A DNA stretch of 15,673 nucleotides, taken from positions 1 through 15,673 of the forward strand of contig CAZWEZ010000088.1 in NCBI GenBank assembly GCA_964632795.1. Direction: 5' to 3'. The position numbers and the translations under genes are program-made. This stretch comes from CAZWEZ01 sp964632795 (lineage in GTDB: Bacteria > Pseudomonadota > Alphaproteobacteria > Rhodospirillales > 2-02-FULL-58-16). Below the pieces are notes generated by a model. That model ran no database searches. It saw only the letters and a list, made by a program, of their open reading frames with translations, and was not told the DNA's origin. Positions 1-9,064 of this stretch are shown piece after piece. Position 1 is the stretch's first letter. Each line of letters opens with the position of its first letter.

Positions 1-1393
1 AGTCGCGGTCCAACTCCGGCGTTTCGTGGGCGTTGCGTATATGTAAGGAAAGCCGGTTGCCCGGCCCCAGGGTGGCGCCGGCGGTATAGGTGAAGGCCTG
101 GAAGTAGGTGCCGTTGTCGCCGGCCGGTTCCAAGTCCAGCTCGGCGAACACCCCGGCGATGTAGTCGCCGGCCCGCCGCGCGCCGGGGCTGCCGGTCAGC
201 CGTCCGGCCATCTCCACCGAGGCCAGGCGGGCGACGTGGCGGCGCACGGCGGCGGCCTCGATCGGCGCCACCTTGGCCGGCGGGGCTCTCCGCGCGGCGA
301 TCACGGCGCCGGGCGCGAGGCCCAGCCGGGATCTGATTTCGGCGTCGTTCCAATCGCCGGTGAAGATCTGCGAGAAGCCGTCCGCCGGCCGGCGCCGGGT
401 CCAGGCCAACGTCCGGCCGTCGGGCGAGAAGGCGGCCAGGCCGTCGAAGCCCTTGCTGTCGGTGATCCGGACCGGCTCCCCGAGGCCTTTGGAATCGACC
501 GCGTACAGCTCGAAGTTGGCGAAACCCTGGAGGCTGGTGGTGAACACGATGTAGTCGCCCGAGGGGTGGAAGAACGGCGCCCACGACATCATCCCCAGGC
601 GGGTGATCTGTTTCTGGTCGCCGCCCTCGAGGTTCATGGTGAAGACCTCGGCGGTGGCCCCGCCCTCGGCGAACCGTCGCCACACGATCCTGGTTCCGTC
701 GGCGCTGAAGAACGGCCCGCCGTCGTAGCCCGGGGCCTCGGTCAGCCGCCGCACGTTCGAGCCGTCGGCGTTCATGATGTAGATGTCCATCATGGTGGAC
801 TTGTCGCGTTCGAAGACCGCCGCCTGTTCGGCGCTCAGGGTGCCGCCATAGGCGTGGCGGTTGGAGGCGAAGGCGATCAGCCTGCCGTCGGGGGAGTACG
901 AGCCCTCGGCGTCGTAACCCAGGGCATTGGTCAGGTTGACGGTGGCCTTTGTCTCCAGGTCGATCTCGTAGATCTCGTAGTGTTGGTCGAAGTCCCAGGT
1001 ATAGCGGCGCTCCTTGCCCGAGGCGCGGAAGTCGAGCTCGGCGCGTTGCTTGGCGCGGGCCTCGGGGTCGTCGTGGGTCGAGGAAAACATCGCCTTGTTG
1101 GCCGACGGGTGGAGCCAGCCGCAGGTGGTCTTGCCGTGGCCCGGCGACAGCCGCTCGACCTCGCCGCTCCACAGGTCGAGCAGGTACATCTGGTAGAACG
1201 GGTTGCCCGGCTGGCGTTCGCTCTGGAAGATCATCCGCTGGCCGTCGGCCGAGAAATAGCCCTCGCCGGCCCGCTGGCCCGCGAAGGTGAGCTGGCGGAT
1301 GTCGGACAGCACCGGCGTCTCGCCGCCCTGGACCGTCGCCGCCGCCAGCGCCAGCGCCACCGCCAGGACCGCAACCGCCTCAAGTCGGATCAT
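1..1393 (-). CDS. Secreted TolB/PD40-repeat protein with M28-type peptidase region (C-terminus outside window)
   Basis: The minus-strand frame is open from the ATG at 1393 to the window edge (464 codons, no stop). Residues 1-24 look like a signal peptide (MIRLEAVAVLAVALALAAA). Residues 31-345 carry repeated PD40/TolB-type beta-propeller blades with the typical SPDG/SADG turns (FSADG near 47, YSPDG near 166, FSADG near 229, FHPSG near 275, FSPDG near 322). After about residue 375 the sequence changes to a stretch ending GDYIAGVFAELDLEPAGDNG (409-428), which resembles the N-terminal region of M28 zinc aminopeptidases. The metal ligands would lie beyond the window, so peptidase activity is inferred. 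The start codon overlaps the end of the upstream amidase gene by 14 nt, which suggests translational coupling and joint use of exported and cytoplasmic peptide or amide hydrolases. A pure TolB-like protein is the alternative. Confidence 0.8.
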   Translation of the reverse strand, partial: MIRLEAVAVLAVALALAAATVQGGETPVLSDIRQLTFAGQRAGEGYFSADGQRMIFQSERQPGNPFYQMYLLDLWSGEVERLSPGHGKTTCGWLHPSANKAMFSSTHDDPEARAKQRAELDFRASGKERRYTWDFDQHYEIYEIDLETKATVNLTNALGYDAEGSYSPDGRLIAFASNRHAYGGTLSAEQAAVFERDKSTMMDIYIMNADGSNVRRLTEAPGYDGGPFFSADGTRIVWRRFAEGGATAEVFTMNLEGGDQKQITRLGMMSWAPFFHPSGDYIVFTTSLQGFANFELYAVDSKGLGEPVRITDSKGFDGLAAFSPDGRTLAWTRRRPADGFSQIFTGDWNDAEIRSRLGLAPGAVIAARRAPPAKVAPIEAAAVRRHVARLASVEMAGRLTGSPGARRAGDYIAGVFAELDLEPAGDNGTYFQAFTYTAGATLGPGNRLSLHIRNAHETPELDRD

Positions 1394-2813
1394 GATCCGG
1401 GCCCCTGGGGTCGATGGGCAGCAGGGGAGCGACCTCGAACAGCTCCTCGGCCAGGGCCGCCGCCGACAGCAGCCCCGCCTCGCCGTCCGCCCGGCCGACC
1501 ATCTGCAGGCCCACCGGCAGACCGTCGGCCGTGAAGCCGCAGGGCAGGGACAGCGCCGGACACCCGGTCAGGGTGATGGCGAAGGTGATGGCGAACCAGT
1601 CGATGTAGGTCTCGAAGGTATGGCCGTCGATCTCCTCGACGTAGCGCAGGTCGATGTCGAAGGGCGGGACGATGGTGGCCGGGCAGACCAGCAGGTCGTA
1701 GGTCGCGAAGAATTCACCGACCCGGGCCTGGAGCCGCCGGCGGGCGTCGGTGGCCCGCTCGATGTCGTCGCCGCTGAGCGCCAGCCCCTTCTCGATGTTC
1801 CACACCACCTCGGGCTTGAGAGCCTCGCGGTGGGCCTCCAGGGTTGGCTTCAAGTTGGCCGCGAAGTTGGCGGCGCGCAGGACCTGGAACACCTCGACGG
1901 CGTCCGACAGGTCGGGGTGGGCCTCCTCGACGGCGGCCCCCAGCTCGCCCAGGCGTTCGGCCGCCCGCCGGCAGATCGCCGCCACCTCGCCGTCCACCGG
2001 GCCGAGCCCGAGGTCGGGGCTGTAGGCGATCCGGGCCGGGGCGCGGCGCGCCGCCAGCGCCTCCTGGAACGACTCCCCGGGGGCCGGCAGCGACAGCGAA
2101 TCGCGAGGATGGCGGCCGGCCATGGCGTCCAGCATCAGGGCCACGTCGCCGACCGTGCGGGCCATCGGTCCCGCTACCGAAAGGGTGTCCTCGGGCAGCA
2201 ACTTCGGGCCCCGCGCGATCCGCCCGGCGCCGGGCCTGAGCCCGACCACCGAGCAGAAGGCGGCCGGGATGCGCAACGAGCCGCCGAGGTCGGAGCCGGT
2301 GGCCAGCCATGCCTGGCCGGCGGCCAGGGCGACCGCCGAGCCGCCCGACGAGCCGCCGCAGGTGCGCGCCGTGTTCCAGGGGTTGCGGGTCTTGCCGAAG
2401 ACCTCGTTGAAGGTCACCGCGCCGGCCCCGAACTCGGGCGTGTTGGTCTTGGCGACGACCACCGCGCCACGCTTCTCCAGGGTCTCGACCAGGATATCGG
2501 AACTTCGCGGCACGTGGTCGGCGTGGATCGGCGAGCCATACGTCGTCCGCACCCCGGCCACGTCGACCAGGTCCTTGATCGCCACCGGCAGGCCGGCCAG
2601 CCAGCCGGGGTGTTCGGTCTCCGGTCCATCTCGGGGAATCCCGGCGGCGGCCTCGCGGGCCCGCTCGGCGCACACCGTGGGCACGGCGTTGAGGGCGCCG
2701 TCGGTGGCGGCGATGCGGGCCAGCGCCGCCTCGAGGGCCTCGATCGGCGTCACCTCGCCCCGGCGCAGCAGGTCCACCATCCGCCGGGCGCTCAACCGGT
2801 ACAGGTCGTCCAT
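1380..2813 (-). CDS. Amidase-signature family hydrolase
   Basis: This 477-residue protein belongs to the amidase signature family, which hydrolyses carboxylic amides with a Ser-cisSer-Lys triad. The triad is visible: Lys80 (VAIKDL), Ser155 in the Gly/Ser-rich signature GGSSGGSA (153-160), and nucleophile Ser179 (GSDLGGSLRIP). The spacings (99 residues from Lys to the nucleophile, 24 from cis-Ser to the nucleophile) match the family. There is no signal peptide, so it is probably cytoplasmic. The length is normal for a single-domain amidase. The substrate cannot be read from sequence: family members include indoleacetamide hydrolases, aryl-amidases, peptide amidases and GatA. No gatB or gatC is nearby, so a role in tRNA-dependent amidation is unlikely. 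The start ATG lies just downstream of a GGAGG that is part of a perfect short palindrome (see 2814-2831). The gene overlaps the next one by 14 nt. Confidence 0.9.
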   Translation of the reverse strand: MDDLYRLSARRMVDLLRRGEVTPIEALEAALARIAATDGALNAVPTVCAERAREAAAGIPRDGPETEHPGWLAGLPVAIKDLVDVAGVRTTYGSPIHADHVPRSSDILVETLEKRGAVVVAKTNTPEFGAGAVTFNEVFGKTRNPWNTARTCGGSSGGSAVALAAGQAWLATGSDLGGSLRIPAAFCSVVGLRPGAGRIARGPKLLPEDTLSVAGPMARTVGDVALMLDAMAGRHPRDSLSLPAPGESFQEALAARRAPARIAYSPDLGLGPVDGEVAAICRRAAERLGELGAAVEEAHPDLSDAVEVFQVLRAANFAANLKPTLEAHREALKPEVVWNIEKGLALSGDDIERATDARRRLQARVGEFFATYDLLVCPATIVPPFDIDLRYVEEIDGHTFETYIDWFAITFAITLTGCPALSLPCGFTADGLPVGLQMVGRADGEAGLLSAAALAEELFEVAPLLPIDPRGPDHDPT

Positions 2814-2831
2814 GAGGATTATGTAATCCTC
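2814..2831 (-). promoter_or_regulatory. Palindrome containing the amidase Shine-Dalgarno
   Basis: GAGGATTA and TAATCCTC form 8-nt perfect arms around a 2-nt centre, directly before the amidase ATG (2813). On the minus strand the 5' arm contains the only good Shine-Dalgarno (GGAGG). In the mRNA this arm could pair with the arm next to the start codon and mask ribosome access. In DNA the same palindrome could be an operator in the 78-bp gap between the divergent amidase and M23 genes. No regulator gene is adjacent. Confidence 0.4.
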
Positions 2832-2891
2832 CCGGCGGCGAAAGGAAACGCGCCATTTGCAAACCCCCGGCGAATTGGTATTTGATGAACC

Positions 2892-3923
2892 ATGGAGATG
2901 CCCGCCGGCCGCCTGTGCACCTTGGTATTAGCCCTGGTCGTGGTCCTGTCGTGGCCGGGTCCGGCGCCGGCCCAGCCGGAACTGGACCTGCCGATCCGCT
3001 GCACCCCGGGCAAGTCCTGCTGGATCGTCAACTACGTCGACCACGACCCCACCGACGGGGTGCGCGACTACGCCTGCGGCACGGCGACCTACAACGCGCC
3101 GCCGGAAAACCGCCACAAGGGAGTCGATTTCGCGATTCGCGACCTCTTGGCCATGCGCCGCGGCGTCGAGGTGCTGGCCGCCGCCCCCGGCACCGTGATC
3201 GGGGTCCGCGACGGCATGAAAGACGGCGGGATTGCGGGATCCGACGGCGTCGAGGCGGTCAAGGGACGGGAGTGCGGCAACGGGGTTCGCATCGACCACG
3301 GGGACGGGTGGACGATCCAGTACTGCCATATGCGGCTGGGCAGCATCATCGTCAAGGACGGCGAGCGGTTGGCCGCTGGCCAGCCCATCGGCCTGGTGGG
3401 ACAGTCCGGGTTATCAGATTTCCCCCACCTCCACTTCCAGGTGGCGAGGGGCGAGAAAATAATCGATCCCTTCGTCGGCCTGGAGCGGAAAGAAAAATGC
3501 GGGCTCGGCGACAGGCCGTTGTGGAAGAACGATGTCCTGGACAAGCTCGAATACCGGCCGTCGGCCATCAACAACGCCGGCTTCGCCACCGATGTCCCCA
3601 AGGTCGAGGCGGTAAGGAACGGGCTGTATCGGATCGGCCGGGTTTCGCCCCTGGCCCCGGCGCTGTTGCTGTGGGTCGATATCTTCCGGGTGCACAAGGG
3701 TGACGAAGTGATCTTCCGCATCACCGGACCCGGCGGGCAGGTGCTGGAACACCGCAAAACCATCGACCGGGACTGGGCGCGGAGATTCCTTTTCGCCGGC
3801 AAGCGACGAAAGGGGAAGAGCTGGCCGCCGGGAAAATATCTCGGCGAAGTCCGTCTGATCCGCGAGAATGGGATCGAGGGGCGCGAGGAATATATGGTCC
3901 GCCGCGAGATCGTTCTTCGCTGA
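2892..3923 (+). CDS. Secreted M23 family (LytM-type) peptidase
   Basis: This 343-residue protein has an N-terminal signal peptide (hydrophobic core about 8-21, probable cleavage after Ala-Pro-Ala near residue 27). The zinc endopeptidase motifs of M23/lysostaphin-type cell-wall hydrolases are present: HxxxD as H75-K-G-V-D79, a further His at 146 (YCHM), and HLH at 179-181 in FPHLHFQV. It probably cleaves peptidoglycan cross-links or related peptides in the periplasm. Insertions around 52-70 and 106-128 and four or more Cys (37, 43, 62, 128, 145) suggest disulfides. The C-terminal part (about 225-343) has no motif I recognise and looks like a beta-rich accessory domain (GDEVIFRITGPGGQVLEH). The start is uncertain: ATGs at 2892 and 2898 are both possible and neither has a clear Shine-Dalgarno. 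A weak TTGCAA-N16-TATTTG pair lies at 2857-2884. Confidence 0.87.
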   Translation: MEMPAGRLCTLVLALVVVLSWPGPAPAQPELDLPIRCTPGKSCWIVNYVDHDPTDGVRDYACGTATYNAPPENRHKGVDFAIRDLLAMRRGVEVLAAAPGTVIGVRDGMKDGGIAGSDGVEAVKGRECGNGVRIDHGDGWTIQYCHMRLGSIIVKDGERLAAGQPIGLVGQSGLSDFPHLHFQVARGEKIIDPFVGLERKEKCGLGDRPLWKNDVLDKLEYRPSAINNAGFATDVPKVEAVRNGLYRIGRVSPLAPALLLWVDIFRVHKGDEVIFRITGPGGQVLEHRKTIDRDWARRFLFAGKRRKGKSWPPGKYLGEVRLIRENGIEGREEYMVRREIVLR

Positions 3924-3924
3924 G

Positions 3925-4036
3925 CGCCGCCATAAATGGTGACTGTATATAGTTTTTTTGGGCTGTCCCGGCTAAGCAAACCGCTCAGCTAGGTTAGCCC
4001 CAAAAAAACTATATACAGTCACCATTTATGGCGGCG
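3925..4036. repeat. Large palindromic repeat, copy A
   Basis: The left arm 3925-3962 and right arm 3999-4036 are 38-bp perfect reverse complements around a 36-nt centre, which itself holds GGCTAA/TTAGCC. The conserved core of each arm, AATGGTGACTGTATATAG followed by a T-run, recurs in copy B at 12439-12520. The outer parts (CGCCGCCATA here) are not shared with copy B. The palindrome begins 2 nt after the M23 stop codon and contains the stop codon of the minus-strand gene at 4019, so it lies exactly between two convergent genes. It could act as a two-way transcription end, a mobile miniature element, or both. Confidence 0.85.
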
Positions 4037-4444
4037 GCTGACCAGGCGCGGGGTGGCGCGCGGAGACCATGCCCGGCGGCCGGTTTTAGCATCCGCCGCC
4101 GGTTCCGGCGGCCGAGCGGCCCCCTCGCCGGTGAAGTCCTCGGCCCGGAACAGGGCGGCGCGATCGCCGCGGCTGCGCCAGCGGGCCTCGATCCTGCGCA
4201 GGGTGCGCTTGACCGTCGGGTGGCGGTCGGGCGGCTTGCGGCAGTCGAGCAGGTGGGCCCGGGCGATGACCCTCAGAGTCTTGACGATGGTCGTCACCCG
4301 GTGGCGGGGTTCGCACCAGCGCAGGTAGGCGGCCACCGTCCACGGGTGGGCCGGCAGCGCCCGCAGGCCGCGCCCCCGGCACCACCGCTCGAAGTCCCGC
4401 CACGCCTGTTCCCGGATCCGCCGGCCCACGTCTCTCCCCTTCAC
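4019..4444 (-). CDS. Stand-alone integrase N-terminal (core-binding, SAM-like) domain protein
   Basis: This encodes a 141-residue basic protein from a GTG start. Residues about 12-95 (AWRDFERWCRGRGLRALPAH, then WTVAAYLRW, TTIVKTLRVIARAH, HPTVKRTLRRIEARW) resemble the helical N-terminal core-binding domain of tyrosine recombinases. That domain grips DNA. The catalytic domain (R..K..HxxR..Y) is absent. From about residue 100 the sequence is Pro/Arg/Ala-rich and ends RRHKW, with the last codons and the TGA inside palindrome copy A. Either the palindrome created or moved the 3' end, or this is a short DNA-binding family. I believe similar short proteins occur in other alphaproteobacteria but cannot check this. 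A GTG at 4429, just after AGGGGAGA, is an alternative start. No catalytic integrase partner lies in the window. Confidence 0.6.
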   Translation of the reverse strand: MKGRDVGRRIREQAWRDFERWCRGRGLRALPAHPWTVAAYLRWCEPRHRVTTIVKTLRVIARAHLLDCRKPPDRHPTVKRTLRRIEARWRSRGDRAALFRAEDFTGEGAARPPEPAADAKTGRRAWSPRATPRLVSRRHKW

Positions 4445-4450
4445 GGCGCA

Positions 4451-4485
4451 AGGTTTGAGGGATAAACATACCAGACAAACCTAGG
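4451..4485 (+). promoter_or_regulatory. Inverted repeat and Shine-Dalgarno ahead of the dehydrogenase gene
   Basis: AGGTTTG (4451-4457) and CAAACCT (4476-4482) are 7-nt inverted arms 18 nt apart in the 51-bp gap between two divergent genes. A second small pair, GTTT/AAAC, lies within 4453-4467. The AGGAG at 4482-4486 is 8-9 nt before the ATG at 4496 and decides that start. The arms could form an operator for a local regulator, but no regulator gene is in the window. Confidence 0.35.
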
Positions 4486-4495
4486 AGTCCGCATC

Positions 4496-5569
4496 ATGCG
4501 CCAGCACAGGATCGCCGCCATCCCCGGCGACGGCATCGGCACCGAGGTAATCGCCGCCGGCCTCGACGTCCTGGCCGCCCTGGCCGAGCTCGACGGCGGC
4601 TTCCGCCTCGAGGTCGAGAGCTTCCCCTGGGGCTCGGACTACTACCTGGAGCACGGCCGGATGATGCCCGAGGACGCGACCCAGCGCCTTCGCGCCTTCG
4701 ACGCCATCTACTTCGGCTCCGCCGGCGATCCCCGGATCGCCGACCACATCACCCTGTGGGGCCTCCGGCTGGCCATCTGCCAGGGCTTCGACCAGTACGC
4801 CAACGTCCGCCCGTCGCGCCTGCTGCCGGGCATCGTCGGGCCGCTCGCCGGGCGGGCGCCCGGCGACCTCGACTGGGTGATCGTGCGCGAGAACACCGAG
4901 GGCGAGTACGCCGGGGTCGGGGGCCGCATCCACCAGAACCTGCCCGAGGAGGTCGGCATCGACGTTTCGGTGTTCACCCGAAGCGGGGTGCGCCGGGTCA
5001 TGCGCTTCGCCTTCGAGCTGGCCGCGACGCGCGAGCGGCGGAAGCTGACCGTGGTCACCAAATCCAACGCCCAGCGCCATGCCATGGTGATGTGGGACGA
5101 GGTCCACGAGGAGGTACGCGCCGATTATCCAAACATCGAGTGCGACAAGATGCTGGTCGACGCCATGACCACGCGCATGGTGCTTAACCCGGCGTCGCTG
5201 GACACCATCGTCGCCACCAACCTGCACGCCGACATTCTCAGCGACCTGGCCGCCGCCCTGACCGGCTCCATGGGCATCGCGCCGACCGCCAACCTCAACC
5301 CCGAACGTGCCTATCCGTCGATGTTCGAGCCCATCCACGGCTCGGCCTTCGACCTCATGGGCCGCGGCATCGCCAACCCCATCGGCGCCCTGTGGACGGC
5401 GTCGATGATGCTCGAGCACCTGGGAGAGGCGGCTCCTGCGGGGCGCCTGATGGCGGCCATCGAACGGGTCACCGCCGAGGGCCGGACCCTGCCCGCCGAC
5501 CTCGGGGGCAGCGCCACCACCGCCGAGGTCGCCGAGGCCGTTCGCAGGGCATTAGGCGACGTTGGCTGA
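4496..5569 (+). CDS. Tartrate dehydrogenase / D-malate dehydrogenase (decarboxylating) family
   Basis: This 357-residue enzyme belongs to the isocitrate/isopropylmalate dehydrogenase fold and oxidises and decarboxylates a 2-hydroxyacid with NAD and a divalent metal. Visible features: GDGIGTEV (11-18), RENTEGEY (131-138) with catalytic Tyr138, catalytic Lys189 (TKSNAQRH), metal-binding Asp222, Asp246 and Asp250 (HADILSDLAAALTGSMG), and the adenine-binding EPIHGSAFDLMGRGIANPIG (278-297). The Tyr-Lys spacing of 51 equals that of known tartrate dehydrogenase. HITLWGLRL plus FDQYANVRP (84-106) matches the tartrate/D-malate subgroup (TtuC/DmlA type) better than LeuB, which carries a different substrate loop. 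The neighbouring ilv operon makes a leucine-pathway role (LeuB) tempting, but this loop argues against it. The exact substrate (D-malate, L-tartrate, isopropylmalate) is not certain. Confidence 0.87.
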   Translation: MRQHRIAAIPGDGIGTEVIAAGLDVLAALAELDGGFRLEVESFPWGSDYYLEHGRMMPEDATQRLRAFDAIYFGSAGDPRIADHITLWGLRLAICQGFDQYANVRPSRLLPGIVGPLAGRAPGDLDWVIVRENTEGEYAGVGGRIHQNLPEEVGIDVSVFTRSGVRRVMRFAFELAATRERRKLTVVTKSNAQRHAMVMWDEVHEEVRADYPNIECDKMLVDAMTTRMVLNPASLDTIVATNLHADILSDLAAALTGSMGIAPTANLNPERAYPSMFEPIHGSAFDLMGRGIANPIGALWTASMMLEHLGEAAPAGRLMAAIERVTAEGRTLPADLGGSATTAEVAEAVRRALGDVG

Positions 5570-5609
5570 CGCAGGCCGCTGGACGGATCGCGTTCCGCCG
5601 CCGCCGCCC

Positions 5610-6629
5610 TCAGTTCTTCGACTTGTCGACCAGCCGGCCTTCGGCGATCCACGGCATCATGGCGCGCAGCTTCTCGCCGACCGCCTCCAGCGGGTGTTCG
5701 GCGGCGCGCCGGCGCAGGGCCTTGAACGAGGGCTGGCCGGCCTTGCATTCGAGCACCCACTCGCGGGCGAAGCGCCCCGATTGGATGTCGGCCAGGATGT
5801 CGCGCATGCGCTGCTTGACGCCCTCGTCGATGATCTTCGGGCCGCGCGTATGGTCGCCGTACTCGGCGGTGTTGGAGATCGAGTAGCGCATGTTGGCGAT
5901 GCCGCCCTCGTAGATCAAATCGACGATCAGCTTGACCTCGTGGACGCACTCGAAATAGGCCATCTCGGGCTCGTAGCCGGCCTCGACCAGGGTCTCGTAG
6001 CCGGCCCGGATCAACGTCGTCAGGCCGCCGCACAGCACCACCTGCTCGCCGAACAGGTCTGTCTCGCACTCGTCGCCGAAGGTGGTGCCGATGACCCCGG
6101 AGCGCCCGGCGCCGATGGCGCAGGCATAGGCCAGTCCGATGTCGTGGGCGTTGCCGCTGGGGTCCTGGTGGATCGCCAGCAGGCTCGGCACCCCGGCCCC
6201 GCGCTGGTATTCGGAACGCACCGTATGGCCCGGACCTTTGGGGGCGACCATGAAGACGTCCATGTCGGGGCGCGGCTCGATCAGCCGGAAGTGGATCGAG
6301 AAGCCATGGGCGAAGGCGATCGCCGCCCCCTCTTTGAGGTTGTCGCGCAGATGGTCGCGGTAGAGGTCGGCCTGCAGCTCGTCAGGCGCCAGGACCATCA
6401 GCACGTCGGCCCACCTGGCGGCCGCCGCGGCCTCCATCACCTTGAACTTGGCGGCCTTGGCCTTGGCCCAGTTGTCGGAGCCGGGGAGTTCGGCGACGGT
6501 GATCTCCTTGACCCCGCTGTCGCGCATGTTGAGGGCGTGGGCGTGGCCCTGGCTGCCGTAGCCGATCACCGCCACCTTCTTGGACTTGATCAGATTGACG
6601 TCGGCGTCTCGATCGTAATAAACGCGCAT
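5610..6629 (-). CDS. ilvC: Ketol-acid reductoisomerase, class I
   Basis: This 339-residue enzyme carries out the second step of valine/isoleucine synthesis: Mg-dependent alkyl migration and nicotinamide reduction of acetolactate or acetohydroxybutyrate. The N-terminal Rossmann motif is VIGYGSQGHAHALN (21-34). Catalytic or metal residues include His108, Lys131 (APKGPGH), Asp191 and Glu195 (DLFGE), Glu231 (HEVKL) and Ser252. The length and the ending (PWIAEGRLVDKSKN) are typical of class I. An oddity is the loop after beta2: it reads ELPGSDN (47-53) where most relatives have LRxGSxS/T, so the Arg and the terminal Ser that contact the NADPH phosphate are replaced and two acidic residues are added. 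The gene is last in ilvB-ilvN-ilvC, 29 nt after ilvN, with AAGGGAA as its ribosome binding site. Confidence 0.97.
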   Translation of the reverse strand: MRVYYDRDADVNLIKSKKVAVIGYGSQGHAHALNMRDSGVKEITVAELPGSDNWAKAKAAKFKVMEAAAAARWADVLMVLAPDELQADLYRDHLRDNLKEGAAIAFAHGFSIHFRLIEPRPDMDVFMVAPKGPGHTVRSEYQRGAGVPSLLAIHQDPSGNAHDIGLAYACAIGAGRSGVIGTTFGDECETDLFGEQVVLCGGLTTLIRAGYETLVEAGYEPEMAYFECVHEVKLIVDLIYEGGIANMRYSISNTAEYGDHTRGPKIIDEGVKQRMRDILADIQSGRFAREWVLECKAGQPSFKALRRRAAEHPLEAVGEKLRAMMPWIAEGRLVDKSKN

Positions 6630-6658
6630 GGTGGATTCCCTTCGAAATTGCTTTGGTA

Positions 6659-7174
6659 TTACAGGGCGCCGGCGCCCCGGGCGATGGCGGCGACGCCGGT
6701 GCGCGAGACGTCGGCCAGCCCCAGCGGCTCCATGAGGCCGATGAAGGCGTCCAGCTTGGTGGTGTTGCCGACGATCTCGAAGACGAAGGATTCGTTGGTG
6801 CTGTCGACGACCCGGGCCCGGAAGATGTCGGCGATGCGGAGCGATTCGACCCGCTTCTCGCCGCTGCCCTTGACCTTGATCAGGGCCAACTCGCGCTCGA
6901 CGTGGGCGCCCTCCACGGTCAGGTCGCTGACCTTGTGGACCGGCACCAGGCGTTCGAGTTGGGCCTTGATCTGCACGATGACCATCGGCGTACCCGAAGT
7001 GACGATGGTGATTCGCGACAGGTTCTGGCGCGCATCGACTTCGGCCACGGTCAGGCTGGCGATGTTGTAGCCGCGCCCCGAGAACAGGCCGATGACCCGG
7101 GCCAGGACCCCGGGCTCGTTGTCGACCAGGACGGCGATGGTGTGGAACTCGATGTCTTGACTGGTGGCGTTCAA
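6659..7174 (-). CDS. ilvN: Acetolactate synthase small (regulatory) subunit
   Basis: This 171-residue protein is the regulatory partner of the large subunit encoded just upstream. The N-terminal ACT domain (about 10-85) contains LVDNEPGVLARVIGLFSGRG and YNIASLTVAE, the region that binds valine for feedback inhibition and activates the catalytic subunit. The C-terminal half (about 95-165; HVERELALIKV, SFVFEIVGNTTKLDAFI) is the usual second domain of IlvH/IlvN. The start codon is TTG at 7174: a GGAG lies 7 nt before it and no ATG in the frame fits the family N-terminus. It follows ilvB after 28 nt, which supports cotranscription. The symbol ilvH would be equally acceptable. Confidence 0.95.
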   Translation of the reverse strand: MNATSQDIEFHTIAVLVDNEPGVLARVIGLFSGRGYNIASLTVAEVDARQNLSRITIVTSGTPMVIVQIKAQLERLVPVHKVSDLTVEGAHVERELALIKVKGSGEKRVESLRIADIFRARVVDSTNESFVFEIVGNTTKLDAFIGLMEPLGLADVSRTGVAAIARGAGAL

Positions 7175-7202
7175 ATGATTGGCTCCAGGCTGGATGGTCT
7201 GT

Positions 7203-8963
<1,761 letters not shown>

Positions 8964-9035
8964 CGCCGTCGTTCCCTTTCCACGAATATCCCAGGTCCGG
9001 CCCAGGACACCAGCGTCGGGGCGCGGAGAACCGGC

Positions 9036-9064
9036 AACCTAGTCTTTCAGGTCTGCCCGGTCAA
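9036..9064 (-). promoter_or_regulatory. Putative sigma70-type promoter of ilvBNC
   Basis: On the minus strand TTGACC (9059-9064) and TAGGTT (9036-9041) are separated by exactly 17 nt. The -35 box matches the consensus at 5 of 6 positions and the -10 box at 3 of 6. Transcription would begin near 9029, giving a leader of about 65 nt before the ilvB ATG. The -35 region lies just beyond the miaA stop codon. The leader has no run of Ile/Val/Leu codons and no obvious attenuator. Confidence 0.42.

Noticed and set aside
236..1534. Long plus-strand open frame opposite the TolB/M28 gene
   Set aside because: Antisense shadow in very GC-rich DNA; its translation is low-complexity Gly/Arg/Ala/Pro with no family motif, while the minus strand encodes recognisable domains.
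3089..3979. 296-codon minus-strand open frame opposite the M23 gene, starting in palindrome copy A
   Set aside because: Ser/Pro/Arg-rich translation without motifs; the plus strand encodes a convincing secreted M23 peptidase.
5570..5609. Terminator between the convergent dehydrogenase and ilvC genes
   Set aside because: The 40-nt gap has no good stem followed by a T-run on either strand.
5562..7070. Long plus-strand open frame across ilvC and ilvN
   Set aside because: Lies opposite two clear genes and spans their boundary; composition is typical of the complementary frame.
8964..9046. Possible leader-peptide attenuator before ilvB
   Set aside because: No short frame rich in Ile, Val or Leu codons and no paired terminator/antiterminator stems with a U-tract are visible.
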